From Nodosilinea nodulosa PCC 7104 (GTDB lineage Bacteria; Cyanobacteriota; Cyanobacteriia; Phormidesmidales; Phormidesmidaceae): DNA of 64,000 bases. The notes beneath the pieces were generated by a model. The model was not told the origin of the DNA. It saw only the letters and a program-made list of their open reading frames with translations, and ran no database searches. The stretch lies in NCBI RefSeq assembly GCF_000309385.1, contig NZ_JH976537.1, positions 2,740,010 to 2,804,009 of the forward strand, written 5' to 3'. The first letter of the stretch is position 1. The number at the start of each line of letters is the position of its first letter. Of this stretch, positions 35,146 through 43,795 are shown piece after piece. A program made the translations under genes and the position numbers.

Positions 35146-37644
35146 ATGAAAAATACCCATACACCACCTCAATTTCGCTCGTTATCCAGTAGTTTTCGAC
35201 CGCTGGTCATTATGGCGATCGCCGCCGCTGGCGTTTTCCGTTTTCTGGTCCCTGTTCTAGCCGAAGGCACCGCCGCTGGCACCGACATTATTAACCGGGC
35301 TACCGCAACCTACAGCGATGGCACAACCAACTTTGACGCCATTTCCAATACCGTCACCATCAAAGTAGAAGAGGTACGCGGCCTCACCGTCACCGATGCG
35401 GGCTTTACTGATGCCAATGGCAGCAGCATTGCTACCGGCGACAACCTCTACTTTGACTTTTTAGTCACCAACACCGGCAACGCCAACGCCTTTGTCTATG
35501 TTCCAGGGGCGACGGCCCTCGGCCCGCTGGCCACAGGGGGCAACATCACCGCTGTCGAAATCATTGAGGTCAACGGCACGGCGCTGGGTGCTGCGATCGC
35601 GGTTCCGGCAGGAGGTGATAGCACTAACAACCTGGCAGCGTTCCCCAATACAGGCATTGTCGGAGCCGACCAAAACTTTAAGGTGCGGGTGACCATGGCC
35701 GTCACCGCCATCAACGGGGGCGACCCGGTGAAGGTGCAGTTTGGTAATACGGCTGACAATCCCCCCAACACCCAAAACCAGCAAAATATCCGCGATGACT
35801 CAGACGGGGCATCCAATGCCAACGATGTCCGCACCTTAGACGCCGACGGCACCCTTACTCCAGCCAACGGCGAACGGGAAGCCGCTGCCTCTCACCAGGA
35901 AGTAGTCGGTACCCAGCCCAAGCCCCTAGCCCAGACCACCCTGTTGCTGACGTCAACAACCGCACCGGGAGCCAACGCCAACAGTGCCGTAGACGATACC
36001 ATCACCTACGATCTCGACTTCCGGGTAGCCAATAATCCTCAGCCAGGATTCCCGGTCGGCAGCCTAGAAGGCACCACAATAAATCTCAATGGCACTCCCA
36101 CCGAGCGCATTTTAGTCTCCACTACCGTGCCCCCCAACACCGTGTGGGATGGCAACGCGCCTATCGTGCCCAACGGCAACTGGATTCCAGTCTATTCCAC
36201 CGATGACGCCTATACGGGTGTCGAGAACCCGATCAACGGCGTCACCTGGACCACCACCCCGCCTGCACCCGGCACCGTCAAGCGGATTGGTTTCGTCTAC
36301 GACTCAGGCGCCAATGGAGCCCTGCCGCCCGGTACCGCTGTCAACGATTTTAGATTCACCGTGGTGACCAGCGGCTTACCCACCACCGGGGGTAGCGTCG
36401 CCAACATTGGCCAGATCTTTGGCGAAACCCTCAACGATCCAGCCAACAATCTGGTCTACGACGAGTCTGGCGACCAGGATGCCAACAACTACGATGATGG
36501 CGTCTTCCCGCCCAACCCCGACATCAGCGACTTTATTGCCAATCCCCAAACCGGTGCCGCCAACCCCAACGACCCAGATACCAACAGCAACAACACCGGC
36601 ACTGGCCCCAATGGAGAAGCAAACGTCATCGGCATTTTGCCCCTGGCAGCTGCCAACAGCGCCCTGCTCAATGGCCCCAACAACGTGCCCAACGCCATTG
36701 GCCCCACCAATGCCCAGGACGACTTTACCAACGCGGCCACCACTGTACCCACCCCTGGAGTGCAGGGTAGTGCTAGCGATCCGGCAGCGGTGACGATCAC
36801 TAACACTGTCCAGAACACCATTGCCACCAATCTGGATAACGTCAAGCTCTTGCCCTTTGCCCCCGATGCGACCAATGCTCTAACCGGTGGGGTCCACGGC
36901 ACCAACGCCAGTATCCCTGACGGCACCACGGTGACGATTAAATTCGGGGCTCAAACTGCGGCCTATACCTACACTGCGGCCGGGGGCTTTGCTCCGGTAG
37001 CCGCTAACCCACCTGTAGTAATTGGCACCCTGACCGCCAATCAACGACAGTCCTATACGGTGACGGTGGACTTGCCAGCGGGCACATCCCAAATTCAGGG
37101 CTATACCATTCCCGTCGTGGCCTTTGTGGATAACGACAGCAGCAACAGCTTTGTTGCCACAACAGACACGATCTATAACTTCACCAACGATCGCATCTAT
37201 CCCGGCTTTATCAATCTGGTGAAGGCGGCTCGCATTCTGGATACCAACGGCACCACCCAAATCGATCCGGCTGGCCCCGGCCCCAGCTACACGGCGACCC
37301 CAACCGGGCGGCCAGCGCCAGGGCAGTTTGTGGAATACCAGATTACCTACCAAAACATCTCTGAGATTCAACCTGCCACTGGCGGCGGCAACGTGCTGCT
37401 CACCGGCAGCGGGCTCGTGATTACCGAGGACGGAGCGGCGGCACCGAACACCTGGGCGGGGATTACCAGCCACCGACAAAATACGGCTGCTACCCTCGGC
37501 ACCCTGCAGTTCTACAACGGCGCAGTTTTGCTCGGCAGCACCGACCCGGCCTCAGGAGCGGCGGTAACCCGATACGTCAACACGATTCCTTCCCTGGCAC
37601 CGCAGGTGAGCGGCTCGCTGACCTTCCGCCGGATTGTCAACTAG
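35146..37644 (+). CDS. secreted DUF11-repeat surface protein
   Basis: The 832-residue protein has a signal-type N-terminus (basic start, hydrophobic PLVIMAIAAAGVFRFLVPVLA) and opens its mature part with IINRATATYSDGTTNF, a typical DUF11 lead. It is rich in Asn, Thr, Gly and Ala with several beta-sandwich repeats (YFDFLVTNTGNANAFVYVPG; VEYQITYQNISEIQPATGGG). It ends SGSLTFRRIVN. An Asp/Asn-rich DPDTNSNNTGTGPNGEANV patch may bind calcium. DUF11 domains occur in bacterial cell-surface proteins. ATG 35146 is preferred over 35068 because it begins the signal sequence. First gene of a five-gene operon. Confidence 0.8.
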   Translation: MKNTHTPPQFRSLSSSFRPLVIMAIAAAGVFRFLVPVLAEGTAAGTDIINRATATYSDGTTNFDAISNTVTIKVEEVRGLTVTDAGFTDANGSSIATGDNLYFDFLVTNTGNANAFVYVPGATALGPLATGGNITAVEIIEVNGTALGAAIAVPAGGDSTNNLAAFPNTGIVGADQNFKVRVTMAVTAINGGDPVKVQFGNTADNPPNTQNQQNIRDDSDGASNANDVRTLDADGTLTPANGEREAAASHQEVVGTQPKPLAQTTLLLTSTTAPGANANSAVDDTITYDLDFRVANNPQPGFPVGSLEGTTINLNGTPTERILVSTTVPPNTVWDGNAPIVPNGNWIPVYSTDDAYTGVENPINGVTWTTTPPAPGTVKRIGFVYDSGANGALPPGTAVNDFRFTVVTSGLPTTGGSVANIGQIFGETLNDPANNLVYDESGDQDANNYDDGVFPPNPDISDFIANPQTGAANPNDPDTNSNNTGTGPNGEANVIGILPLAAANSALLNGPNNVPNAIGPTNAQDDFTNAATTVPTPGVQGSASDPAAVTITNTVQNTIATNLDNVKLLPFAPDATNALTGGVHGTNASIPDGTTVTIKFGAQTAAYTYTAAGGFAPVAANPPVVIGTLTANQRQSYTVTVDLPAGTSQIQGYTIPVVAFVDNDSSNSFVATTDTIYNFTNDRIYPGFINLVKAARILDTNGTTQIDPAGPGPSYTATPTGRPAPGQFVEYQITYQNISEIQPATGGGNVLLTGSGLVITEDGAAAPNTWAGITSHRQNTAATLGTLQFYNGAVLLGSTDPASGAAVTRYVNTIPSLAPQVSGSLTFRRIVN

Positions 37645-37751
37645 CCAGGTCCATCGGGGAATGAGGCGTGACGTTCTGCAACGTTTTTCGTCCCCTGGGA
37701 TGACCGCCATCCACTGATATTTGCACAACATTCTGGACGAGATTAATCACT

Positions 37752-38315
37752 ATGAAACGCTCACTTAGTTTAGGTTTAGCGGCCCTGGCGACCCTCGTGG
37801 TTATTCCCCTGGCCAAGGGCAGCCCCGGGCTGGCTCAGCTGCAAAATAGGGGGACCGAGATTGTTCAGCAGGTGCTGCGCCCAGAGATCAAGCTGGTGCT
37901 GCAGGCCGAAAAACAGGTGCAAACGCTAGATGAGCAGGGTAAGCCTCTGATCGCCTGGCAGCAGCTAGAAGGTGAGGCCACGGTGCAGCCCCAGGATGTG
38001 CTGCGCTACACCATTAGCTCAGAAAACGCCGGGGAAATGGCCGCTAAGAACCTAGTGATTACTCAATCTATTCCATCGCAGATGACCTACGTGCTGGCGA
38101 CGGCAGTGGGCAATGACGGGGCCAAAATTACCTACAGCATTGATGGCGGCAAGTCTTTTGTGGCCGAGCCTTTAGTAGAGGTGGTGCAGGAGGATGGCAC
38201 GGTAGCGATGGAACCGGCCCCGGCGGAAGCCTACACCGACATTCGCTGGGATTTTGCGCAGTCTTTAGAGCCTGAGGTGGTGGTGCAGGTGGCCTACAAC
38301 GTCACTGTGAAATAG
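37752..38315 (+). CDS. single-DUF11-domain exported protein
   Basis: The 187-residue protein has a signal peptide (MKRSLSLGLAALATLVVIPL, cleavage near SPGLAQ) and one DUF11-like domain (VQPQDVLRYTISSENAGEMA; NLVITQSIPSQMTYVLATAV; DIRWDFAQSLEPEVVVQVAY). It has the size of a minimal subunit and might be an adaptor or pilin-like building block between the larger proteins. It starts 107 bp after the preceding gene in the same direction. Confidence 0.8.
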   Translation: MKRSLSLGLAALATLVVIPLAKGSPGLAQLQNRGTEIVQQVLRPEIKLVLQAEKQVQTLDEQGKPLIAWQQLEGEATVQPQDVLRYTISSENAGEMAAKNLVITQSIPSQMTYVLATAVGNDGAKITYSIDGGKSFVAEPLVEVVQEDGTVAMEPAPAEAYTDIRWDFAQSLEPEVVVQVAYNVTVK

Positions 38316-38481
38316 CCCCAGGGGCGAGCCCACCCTGGCCGCGATCGCCCTCTATCACCACCCTCACCCTATCCACTTGCTGAAGGTCAGGCCCAGCAGG
38401 ACAGGATTTTTTCGCCTGTTGGTCACGGCCTACCGTTCGCGCCGTTCCGCTGGATCTCCCCGTTATTTTCGAGCCGCTCCG

Positions 38482-40059
38482 ATGGTTACGCTCCTACTCA
38501 AATTGTCACTGCAATGGGGACTGGCACTGCTCAGCCTGGCTGCACCGAGGGGCCTAGGTTCTCAGCGCCGCCGCCGGCTCAGCCATCTGCTGCTGTTGCC
38601 CCTGGAATTTGGCCTCGCAGTGGGATTGACCCTTGGGCTGGCTGCTCCGCTGAAGGCCCAGCCAGCCCCCGACGCCAGCCTGAATAATCAGGCCACCTAC
38701 AGCTACAGCGTTGACAACAGCGGTCGCACCTGGACGGGCTATGGTGCCGTATCGCTAGGGCGATCGCTGATCGACCCCTTTGGCACTCTGCTGGGGTGCG
38801 GCGGCGCGCCCCTGCCCAACTACCAGGGGTTTACCCTGGCGCTCTACAACCCGCTGCCCGGAGATGCCACCCAGTCGGAGCTGGGTTCGCTGGTGTCGTT
38901 GACCCCGACCGAACTGCCCGACATTCCCGGCAATGGGGTGCCGAGCGGCCTGGCCCCCAACACCACCAATGCCAATCTCTACAGCCTGTCATCCCAGGGC
39001 ACCTATAACTTTTTGCTGGATGCGGCCCAGGGGCAAGTCGATGTGGGGCGCACCTATCTACTGGTGGTGAATCCGCCCGTCGGCACTCCCTACGTCCAGC
39101 GGCGGGTCAAGCTCCAGATTCTCAGCAACGGCGGCGGGGTGATTACCTATCGGGCAACGTCTCTGGACGGCCAGCCGATTACCGCTACCGGAGCTACCCA
39201 AATCGACCAGCAGACCGTCCAGGTCAACAATGCGGCCCAGGCGGGGCTTCAGCTCTCGGCCCTCAACCTGGTCACAACGCTGTGTAATGCCCGCCAGCTA
39301 CAGCTGACGAAGTCGGGCGATCGCGCCGTAGCCCAGCCGGGCGACACCGTGATCTATCGGGTTTTGGTGCGCAACCAGACCGATATTTCGCTTCAGAATT
39401 TTACCTTTACAGACACCCTGCCCCTGGGCTTTCGCCTGGTGGCGGGGTCTGCCCGAGCAGCGTTGGCGGATCAGACCTATCCGGTTCAGGTCAACCAGTC
39501 TGGTTCCACGGTGGAATTTCAGGTAGATGCCGCCGCCGTTCTGCCGGTGGGTGAGGCGCTGAGCGTAGTCTACGCGGCCCAGCTGACTCCCGATGCCATC
39601 CGTGGGACAGGACGTAATTCGGCGCTGGTCACAGCCCGCCGCAGCGATACCGGAGGGCTGTTGCGGGATGGTCCTGCGACCCACCGACTGCGGATTGATC
39701 CAGGCCTACTGTCAGACTGCGGCACCCTGATTGGCCGCGTCTTTGAAGACCTGAACTTCGACGGCGAACAGCAGAATGGGGAACCGGGGATTCCCTACGC
39801 GGTGATTTTTCTCGACGACGGCAATCGCATTACCACCGACGAGCGGGGCATTTTTTCCCTGGCCAATGTGCTGCCGGGCTATCGCTCGGGCACCCTCGAC
39901 CCGCTGAGCATTCCCGGCTATGAGCTGGCCCCCAACCAGGTCTTTATCGAGCGCAATAGCACCTCTCGGCTGGTGCATTTGGCCCCCGGCGGCATGGTGC
40001 GGATGAACTTCGGGGTCATGGCTCAAAGCCAGGCGGAGGGTAGCGAGAATGAGCTGTAA
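38482..40059 (+). CDS. exported DUF11 and SdrD_B-like domain protein
   Basis: The 525-residue protein starts with an extended hydrophobic, basic lead and a second hydrophobic segment ending in LGLAAPLKAQ, the probable cleavage site. Residues about 65-280 form an N-terminal beta region, then a DUF11 domain (VAQPGDTVIYRVLVRNQTDI; NFTFTDTLPLGFRLVAGSAR). The C-terminal SdrD_B/Cna-B-like domain has GRVFEDLNFDGEQQNGEPGI, a likely calcium-binding loop, and TTDERGIFSLANVLPGYRSG. ATG 38482 is chosen; the frame opens at a TTG at 38377. Its end overlaps the barrel gene by 11 bp, indicating coupled translation. Confidence 0.8.
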   Translation: MVTLLLKLSLQWGLALLSLAAPRGLGSQRRRRLSHLLLLPLEFGLAVGLTLGLAAPLKAQPAPDASLNNQATYSYSVDNSGRTWTGYGAVSLGRSLIDPFGTLLGCGGAPLPNYQGFTLALYNPLPGDATQSELGSLVSLTPTELPDIPGNGVPSGLAPNTTNANLYSLSSQGTYNFLLDAAQGQVDVGRTYLLVVNPPVGTPYVQRRVKLQILSNGGGVITYRATSLDGQPITATGATQIDQQTVQVNNAAQAGLQLSALNLVTTLCNARQLQLTKSGDRAVAQPGDTVIYRVLVRNQTDISLQNFTFTDTLPLGFRLVAGSARAALADQTYPVQVNQSGSTVEFQVDAAAVLPVGEALSVVYAAQLTPDAIRGTGRNSALVTARRSDTGGLLRDGPATHRLRIDPGLLSDCGTLIGRVFEDLNFDGEQQNGEPGIPYAVIFLDDGNRITTDERGIFSLANVLPGYRSGTLDPLSIPGYELAPNQVFIERNSTSRLVHLAPGGMVRMNFGVMAQSQAEGSENEL

Positions 40060-43000
40060 GCGAGTCTATAGGGCAATGGTTGCCGTCGGTAGTCTTGGCC
40101 TGGTTATGGGTACTGGCATGCCGCTGGCGAAGGCCGAAGCTTCCGTCGATCGCCCGACAATCTCAGCAAGTAGCACCCCTGCAAAGGCCAAACCTGCCGA
40201 CGCGATCGCGCTAGCCCACCCTGCGGATCCAACCTCTGACCTAGGTGAGCCGTTACCTCTCCTGATCGCGGATGAGACTCCAACCGCAGAGGGTGCCAGC
40301 GAGCTGCTCACATCCCCAGACTCAGCAGCACCCAAACCGGGCATCTCTGACGCGATCGCCGATGGGGCCCCAGCCACAGGTGGGGCCAGCGAACCATTCC
40401 CTCCCCCCGATGCGGCAGAGCCAGGGCAGGAGAGCCCTGACGAATCCGTGGTCCAGGGGTCAATTCGCGTTCTGACCCCCAGCCCGGACGCCGTCCTCGA
40501 TATTCCCTCCACTACGGTGACGCTGCAGTTTCCCGTGGGCAGCGAGATTACCCTGATGGTCAACGGCAGCCCGGTGCCCGCCGACCTGATTGGCCGCACT
40601 GAAACCAACCTGGAAACCGGCCTGATTACCCAGACCTGGTACGGGGTCGGGCTGCACGCAGGCGAAAATCAGCTGTCTGCCCAGGGCCAGCTGGCCGGAA
40701 CCACGCTGGCCGGGGCCGAACAGCTGGTGAGGGTGCGCGGCGCGATCGCCAGCCTCAGCATTACCACCCTGGAGAGTCGGGTCACCGCCGACGGCCGATC
40801 GACGGTCACCGTGCAGGGCCAGCTTTTAGATGCCCAGGGCAATGTCGCCAGCCAGGACACGGTGATCACCCTGGAAGCCAGCCAGGGACAGTTCACCGAT
40901 GAGGATCAAAACCCGGACCAGCCAGGGTTTCAGGTGCAGACCCAGGGAGGCAGCTTCCGCACGACGTTGCAAACGGGGCTAACCCCAGGTCAGGCGACGA
41001 TTCGGGCCAGTCGGGGCGAGCTGGAAGCCTACACCCAGGTGGAGTTCATTACCGAGCTGCGGCCCACGCTGCTGACCGGGGTGGTGGATGTGCGGCTAGG
41101 GGGCGGCGGCACCGATTTTTATAGCCGCTACCGCGATTTTTTGCCCCCCGACGGTGGGGCTGGCACCCAGCTAGCGGTGCGGGGCGGGGCCTTTGCCATC
41201 ACCTCCTTTGGCGACTGGCGCTTTACCGGGGCCTACCGCAGCGATCGCGCCCTCAACGAAGGCTGCGACGGCACCGTGCCGCTGTTTCGCACCTACCAAG
41301 ACTGCGATCGCGCCTACCCGGTCTACGGCGATGATTCCACTTCAGAAGTGCTTGCTCCTTCCACCGACAGCCTCTACCTACGGCTCGAGCGCACCTCTCC
41401 CGAACTCAACGCCGGGTCGGATTACGTCATGTGGGGCGACTACCGCACTGACGAGTTTGCCACCTCGTCTCAGCTCTACAGCAGCATTAGCCGATCGCTC
41501 CATGGCTTTAGCGGCAACTATAACCTGGGCAATCTGCAGCTCTCCGCCATCTACGGCAACAACATTCAGGGATTTCAGCGCGATACCATTGCCCCAGACG
41601 GCACCAGCGGCTTTTACTTCCTCTCGCGCCGCCTGCTGGTGCCGGGTAGCGAGGCGGTTTACTTTGAGCTAGAGGAACTCAACCGCCCGGGGCAGGTGCT
41701 CGATCGCCAGCAGCTCAGCCGCGGCCCCGACTACGAAATCGACTACGATCGCGGCACTCTCCTATTTCGTCAGCCGGTGTTGCGCACCGTGGTCGATAGC
41801 CAGGGCCGTAACCTGGTGCGGCGGATTGTGGCCACCTACCAGTACGAGGGAGGGGGCAGCACCAGCCTCTACGGCGGTCGCCTGCGCTATCACCTCAACC
41901 GCGACTCAGACCAGGCCAGCTGGCTGGGGGCCACCTACCTGCAAGAGAATCAAACGGCCCAGCAGTTTCAGCTCTACGGGGCCGATGCCCAGGTGAGCTT
42001 TGGCACGGGCGGGCTGCTGCTGGCCGAATACGCCCACTCGACCAATAGCCTGGTCAGCACCGCCCCGGTATCCGGCGATGCCTATCGGCTGGAGGTGAGC
42101 AATGCCTTTAGCGACCAGCTCTCCGGGCGGGCCTACTGGCAGGAGGTTTCCCCCGGCTTTGCCAACAATGCCACCACCAGCTTTGTGCCGGGCCAGCGCC
42201 GCTACGGGGCAGAACTCCAGGCCGATCTGTCAGAAACTACCACCCTGCGCTTTGGCTACGACCACGAAGACAACTATGGCATCGCCCCCGCCACCCTGAC
42301 GGCGCTGGAGCCGCTTCTATTTCCTGGCGTTACTGCCGCGCCGGGGCAGCCCCTCGATAACTCGCTGACCACGATCAGCGCAGGTATTCAGCAGCAGATT
42401 GGCAGCGCCACTACCTCGATCGACTGGATTCACCGCGATCGCCGCGATCGCCTCGCCCCCGAATTTAGCTCCGTCACCGACCAAATTCGCTCGATGGCAA
42501 CGCTGCCCATCGCTGATAACGTCACCTTCACCGCCCTGAATGAGTTCACCCTGGCCGGGCGCACTGATGCTGTCTATCCCAATCGCAGCCTGCTGGGCCT
42601 CAACTGGCAAATTTATCCCGGCATTAGCCTTGGGGTCACCCATCAAATTCTCAACGGAGGTCAGTATGACAACGACAGCCTCACCTCCCTCTATCTATCC
42701 GGCGACTACGAGCTGGGATCAGACACTCGGTTCACGGGCAACTTCTCGATGTTTGATCGGGGTCAGATGTCTGGCTCCATCGGTGTTGAGCAGGGCGTTA
42801 CCCTGGCCCCGGGCCTGCAGCTGGATCTGGCCTACGAGCATGTGTTTCAGAGCAATAATCTTGTCACCGGGGCCGGCACCCAGTTTGCTCAGCCCTATGC
42901 CGTAGGCCAGGCGGCAGCCGCTCTGGCACCCACGGGCGGCGACAGCTATAGCGTCGGACTGTCCTACACGGGCAGTCCCGACTTTCAGGCCAATGCCCGC

Positions 43001-43795
43001 TTTGAGCATCGCACCTCTAGCGCCGGGTCGAACACCGTCATATCCGCCGATGCTCGGGGTCGCCTGACGCGATCGCTCACGGTCTTAGGCCGCTTTCAGC
43101 AGGCCAGTGCCGCCAACCAGCTGCTCTCAGGGCTGGGCGATACCACCAATCTGCGCCTCGGCCTGGCCTACCGAGACCCCGAGAACGACAAATTAAATGC
43201 CCTGCTGCGCTATGAGTACCGCCGTAACCCGGGCCTGCTGCCCGAAAGTCTGCTAGCGGGCAGCGGCAGCGGCTCAGCGGATCATGTCTTTTCCGCCGAG
43301 GCGATCTATGCTCCGAACTGGCAGTGGGAATTCTACGGTAAGTTCGCCTTTCGGAGCAGCACCTCGTACCTGGCCTCAGACTTAGTCGGCAGCAGCACGG
43401 TCACCCTGGCTCAGCTGCGGGCGACCTACCGCCTCAATTACCAGTGGGATATTGTCGGCGAGGCCCGATTTATCAACCAGCCCAGCGCTGGCTACGGCGA
43501 AACCGGGTTCTCTCTGGAGACGGGCTATTATCTAAATCCAAATCTGCGGCTGTCGGCGGGCTACAGCTTTGGCGGCGTCTCCGATCGCGACTTCAGCGGC
43601 TCCCGCTCGGCGGGTGGCCCCTACTTCGGCCTCACCCTCAAGCTCGACAACTCGCTGCTAGAGGGCTTCAGCATCGACGACCCATCGATTGGTGTTGATG
43701 CCCCAGCCACTGAAGCGATGCCCCTAGATATACAGTCAGGCGATGGCGCGATCTCGCCCAACAGTCAGCCGCGTCCCCCGGAGGAAGAACTATGA
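40049..43795 (+). CDS. large outer-membrane beta-barrel protein with Ig-like N-terminal domains
   Basis: The 1248-residue protein has a signal peptide (VAVGSLGLVMGTGMPLAKAE), a Pro/Glu-rich linker to about 145, a PEGA/Ig-like domain (about 145-230) and a second Ig/Big-like domain (about 230-335; ADGRSTVTVQGQLLDAQGN). From about 345 to 1210 there are many alternating amphipathic strands (WRFTGAYRSDRAL; SDYVMWGDYRTDEF; LRYHLNRDSDQASWLGATYL; ARFEHRTSSAGSNTVISADA) with a YPVYGDDS motif, as in barrel proteins of DUF11 clusters. A tail of about 40 polar residues follows. It overlaps both flanking genes (11 and 4 bp). It could be a surface-assembly platform or transporter; this is inference. Confidence 0.75.
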   Translation: MSCKRVYRAMVAVGSLGLVMGTGMPLAKAEASVDRPTISASSTPAKAKPADAIALAHPADPTSDLGEPLPLLIADETPTAEGASELLTSPDSAAPKPGISDAIADGAPATGGASEPFPPPDAAEPGQESPDESVVQGSIRVLTPSPDAVLDIPSTTVTLQFPVGSEITLMVNGSPVPADLIGRTETNLETGLITQTWYGVGLHAGENQLSAQGQLAGTTLAGAEQLVRVRGAIASLSITTLESRVTADGRSTVTVQGQLLDAQGNVASQDTVITLEASQGQFTDEDQNPDQPGFQVQTQGGSFRTTLQTGLTPGQATIRASRGELEAYTQVEFITELRPTLLTGVVDVRLGGGGTDFYSRYRDFLPPDGGAGTQLAVRGGAFAITSFGDWRFTGAYRSDRALNEGCDGTVPLFRTYQDCDRAYPVYGDDSTSEVLAPSTDSLYLRLERTSPELNAGSDYVMWGDYRTDEFATSSQLYSSISRSLHGFSGNYNLGNLQLSAIYGNNIQGFQRDTIAPDGTSGFYFLSRRLLVPGSEAVYFELEELNRPGQVLDRQQLSRGPDYEIDYDRGTLLFRQPVLRTVVDSQGRNLVRRIVATYQYEGGGSTSLYGGRLRYHLNRDSDQASWLGATYLQENQTAQQFQLYGADAQVSFGTGGLLLAEYAHSTNSLVSTAPVSGDAYRLEVSNAFSDQLSGRAYWQEVSPGFANNATTSFVPGQRRYGAELQADLSETTTLRFGYDHEDNYGIAPATLTALEPLLFPGVTAAPGQPLDNSLTTISAGIQQQIGSATTSIDWIHRDRRDRLAPEFSSVTDQIRSMATLPIADNVTFTALNEFTLAGRTDAVYPNRSLLGLNWQIYPGISLGVTHQILNGGQYDNDSLTSLYLSGDYELGSDTRFTGNFSMFDRGQMSGSIGVEQGVTLAPGLQLDLAYEHVFQSNNLVTGAGTQFAQPYAVGQAAAALAPTGGDSYSVGLSYTGSPDFQANARFEHRTSSAGSNTVISADARGRLTRSLTVLGRFQQASAANQLLSGLGDTTNLRLGLAYRDPENDKLNALLRYEYRRNPGLLPESLLAGSGSGSADHVFSAEAIYAPNWQWEFYGKFAFRSSTSYLASDLVGSSTVTLAQLRATYRLNYQWDIVGEARFINQPSAGYGETGFSLETGYYLNPNLRLSAGYSFGGVSDRDFSGSRSAGGPYFGLTLKLDNSLLEGFSIDDPSIGVDAPATEAMPLDIQSGDGAISPNSQPRPPEEEL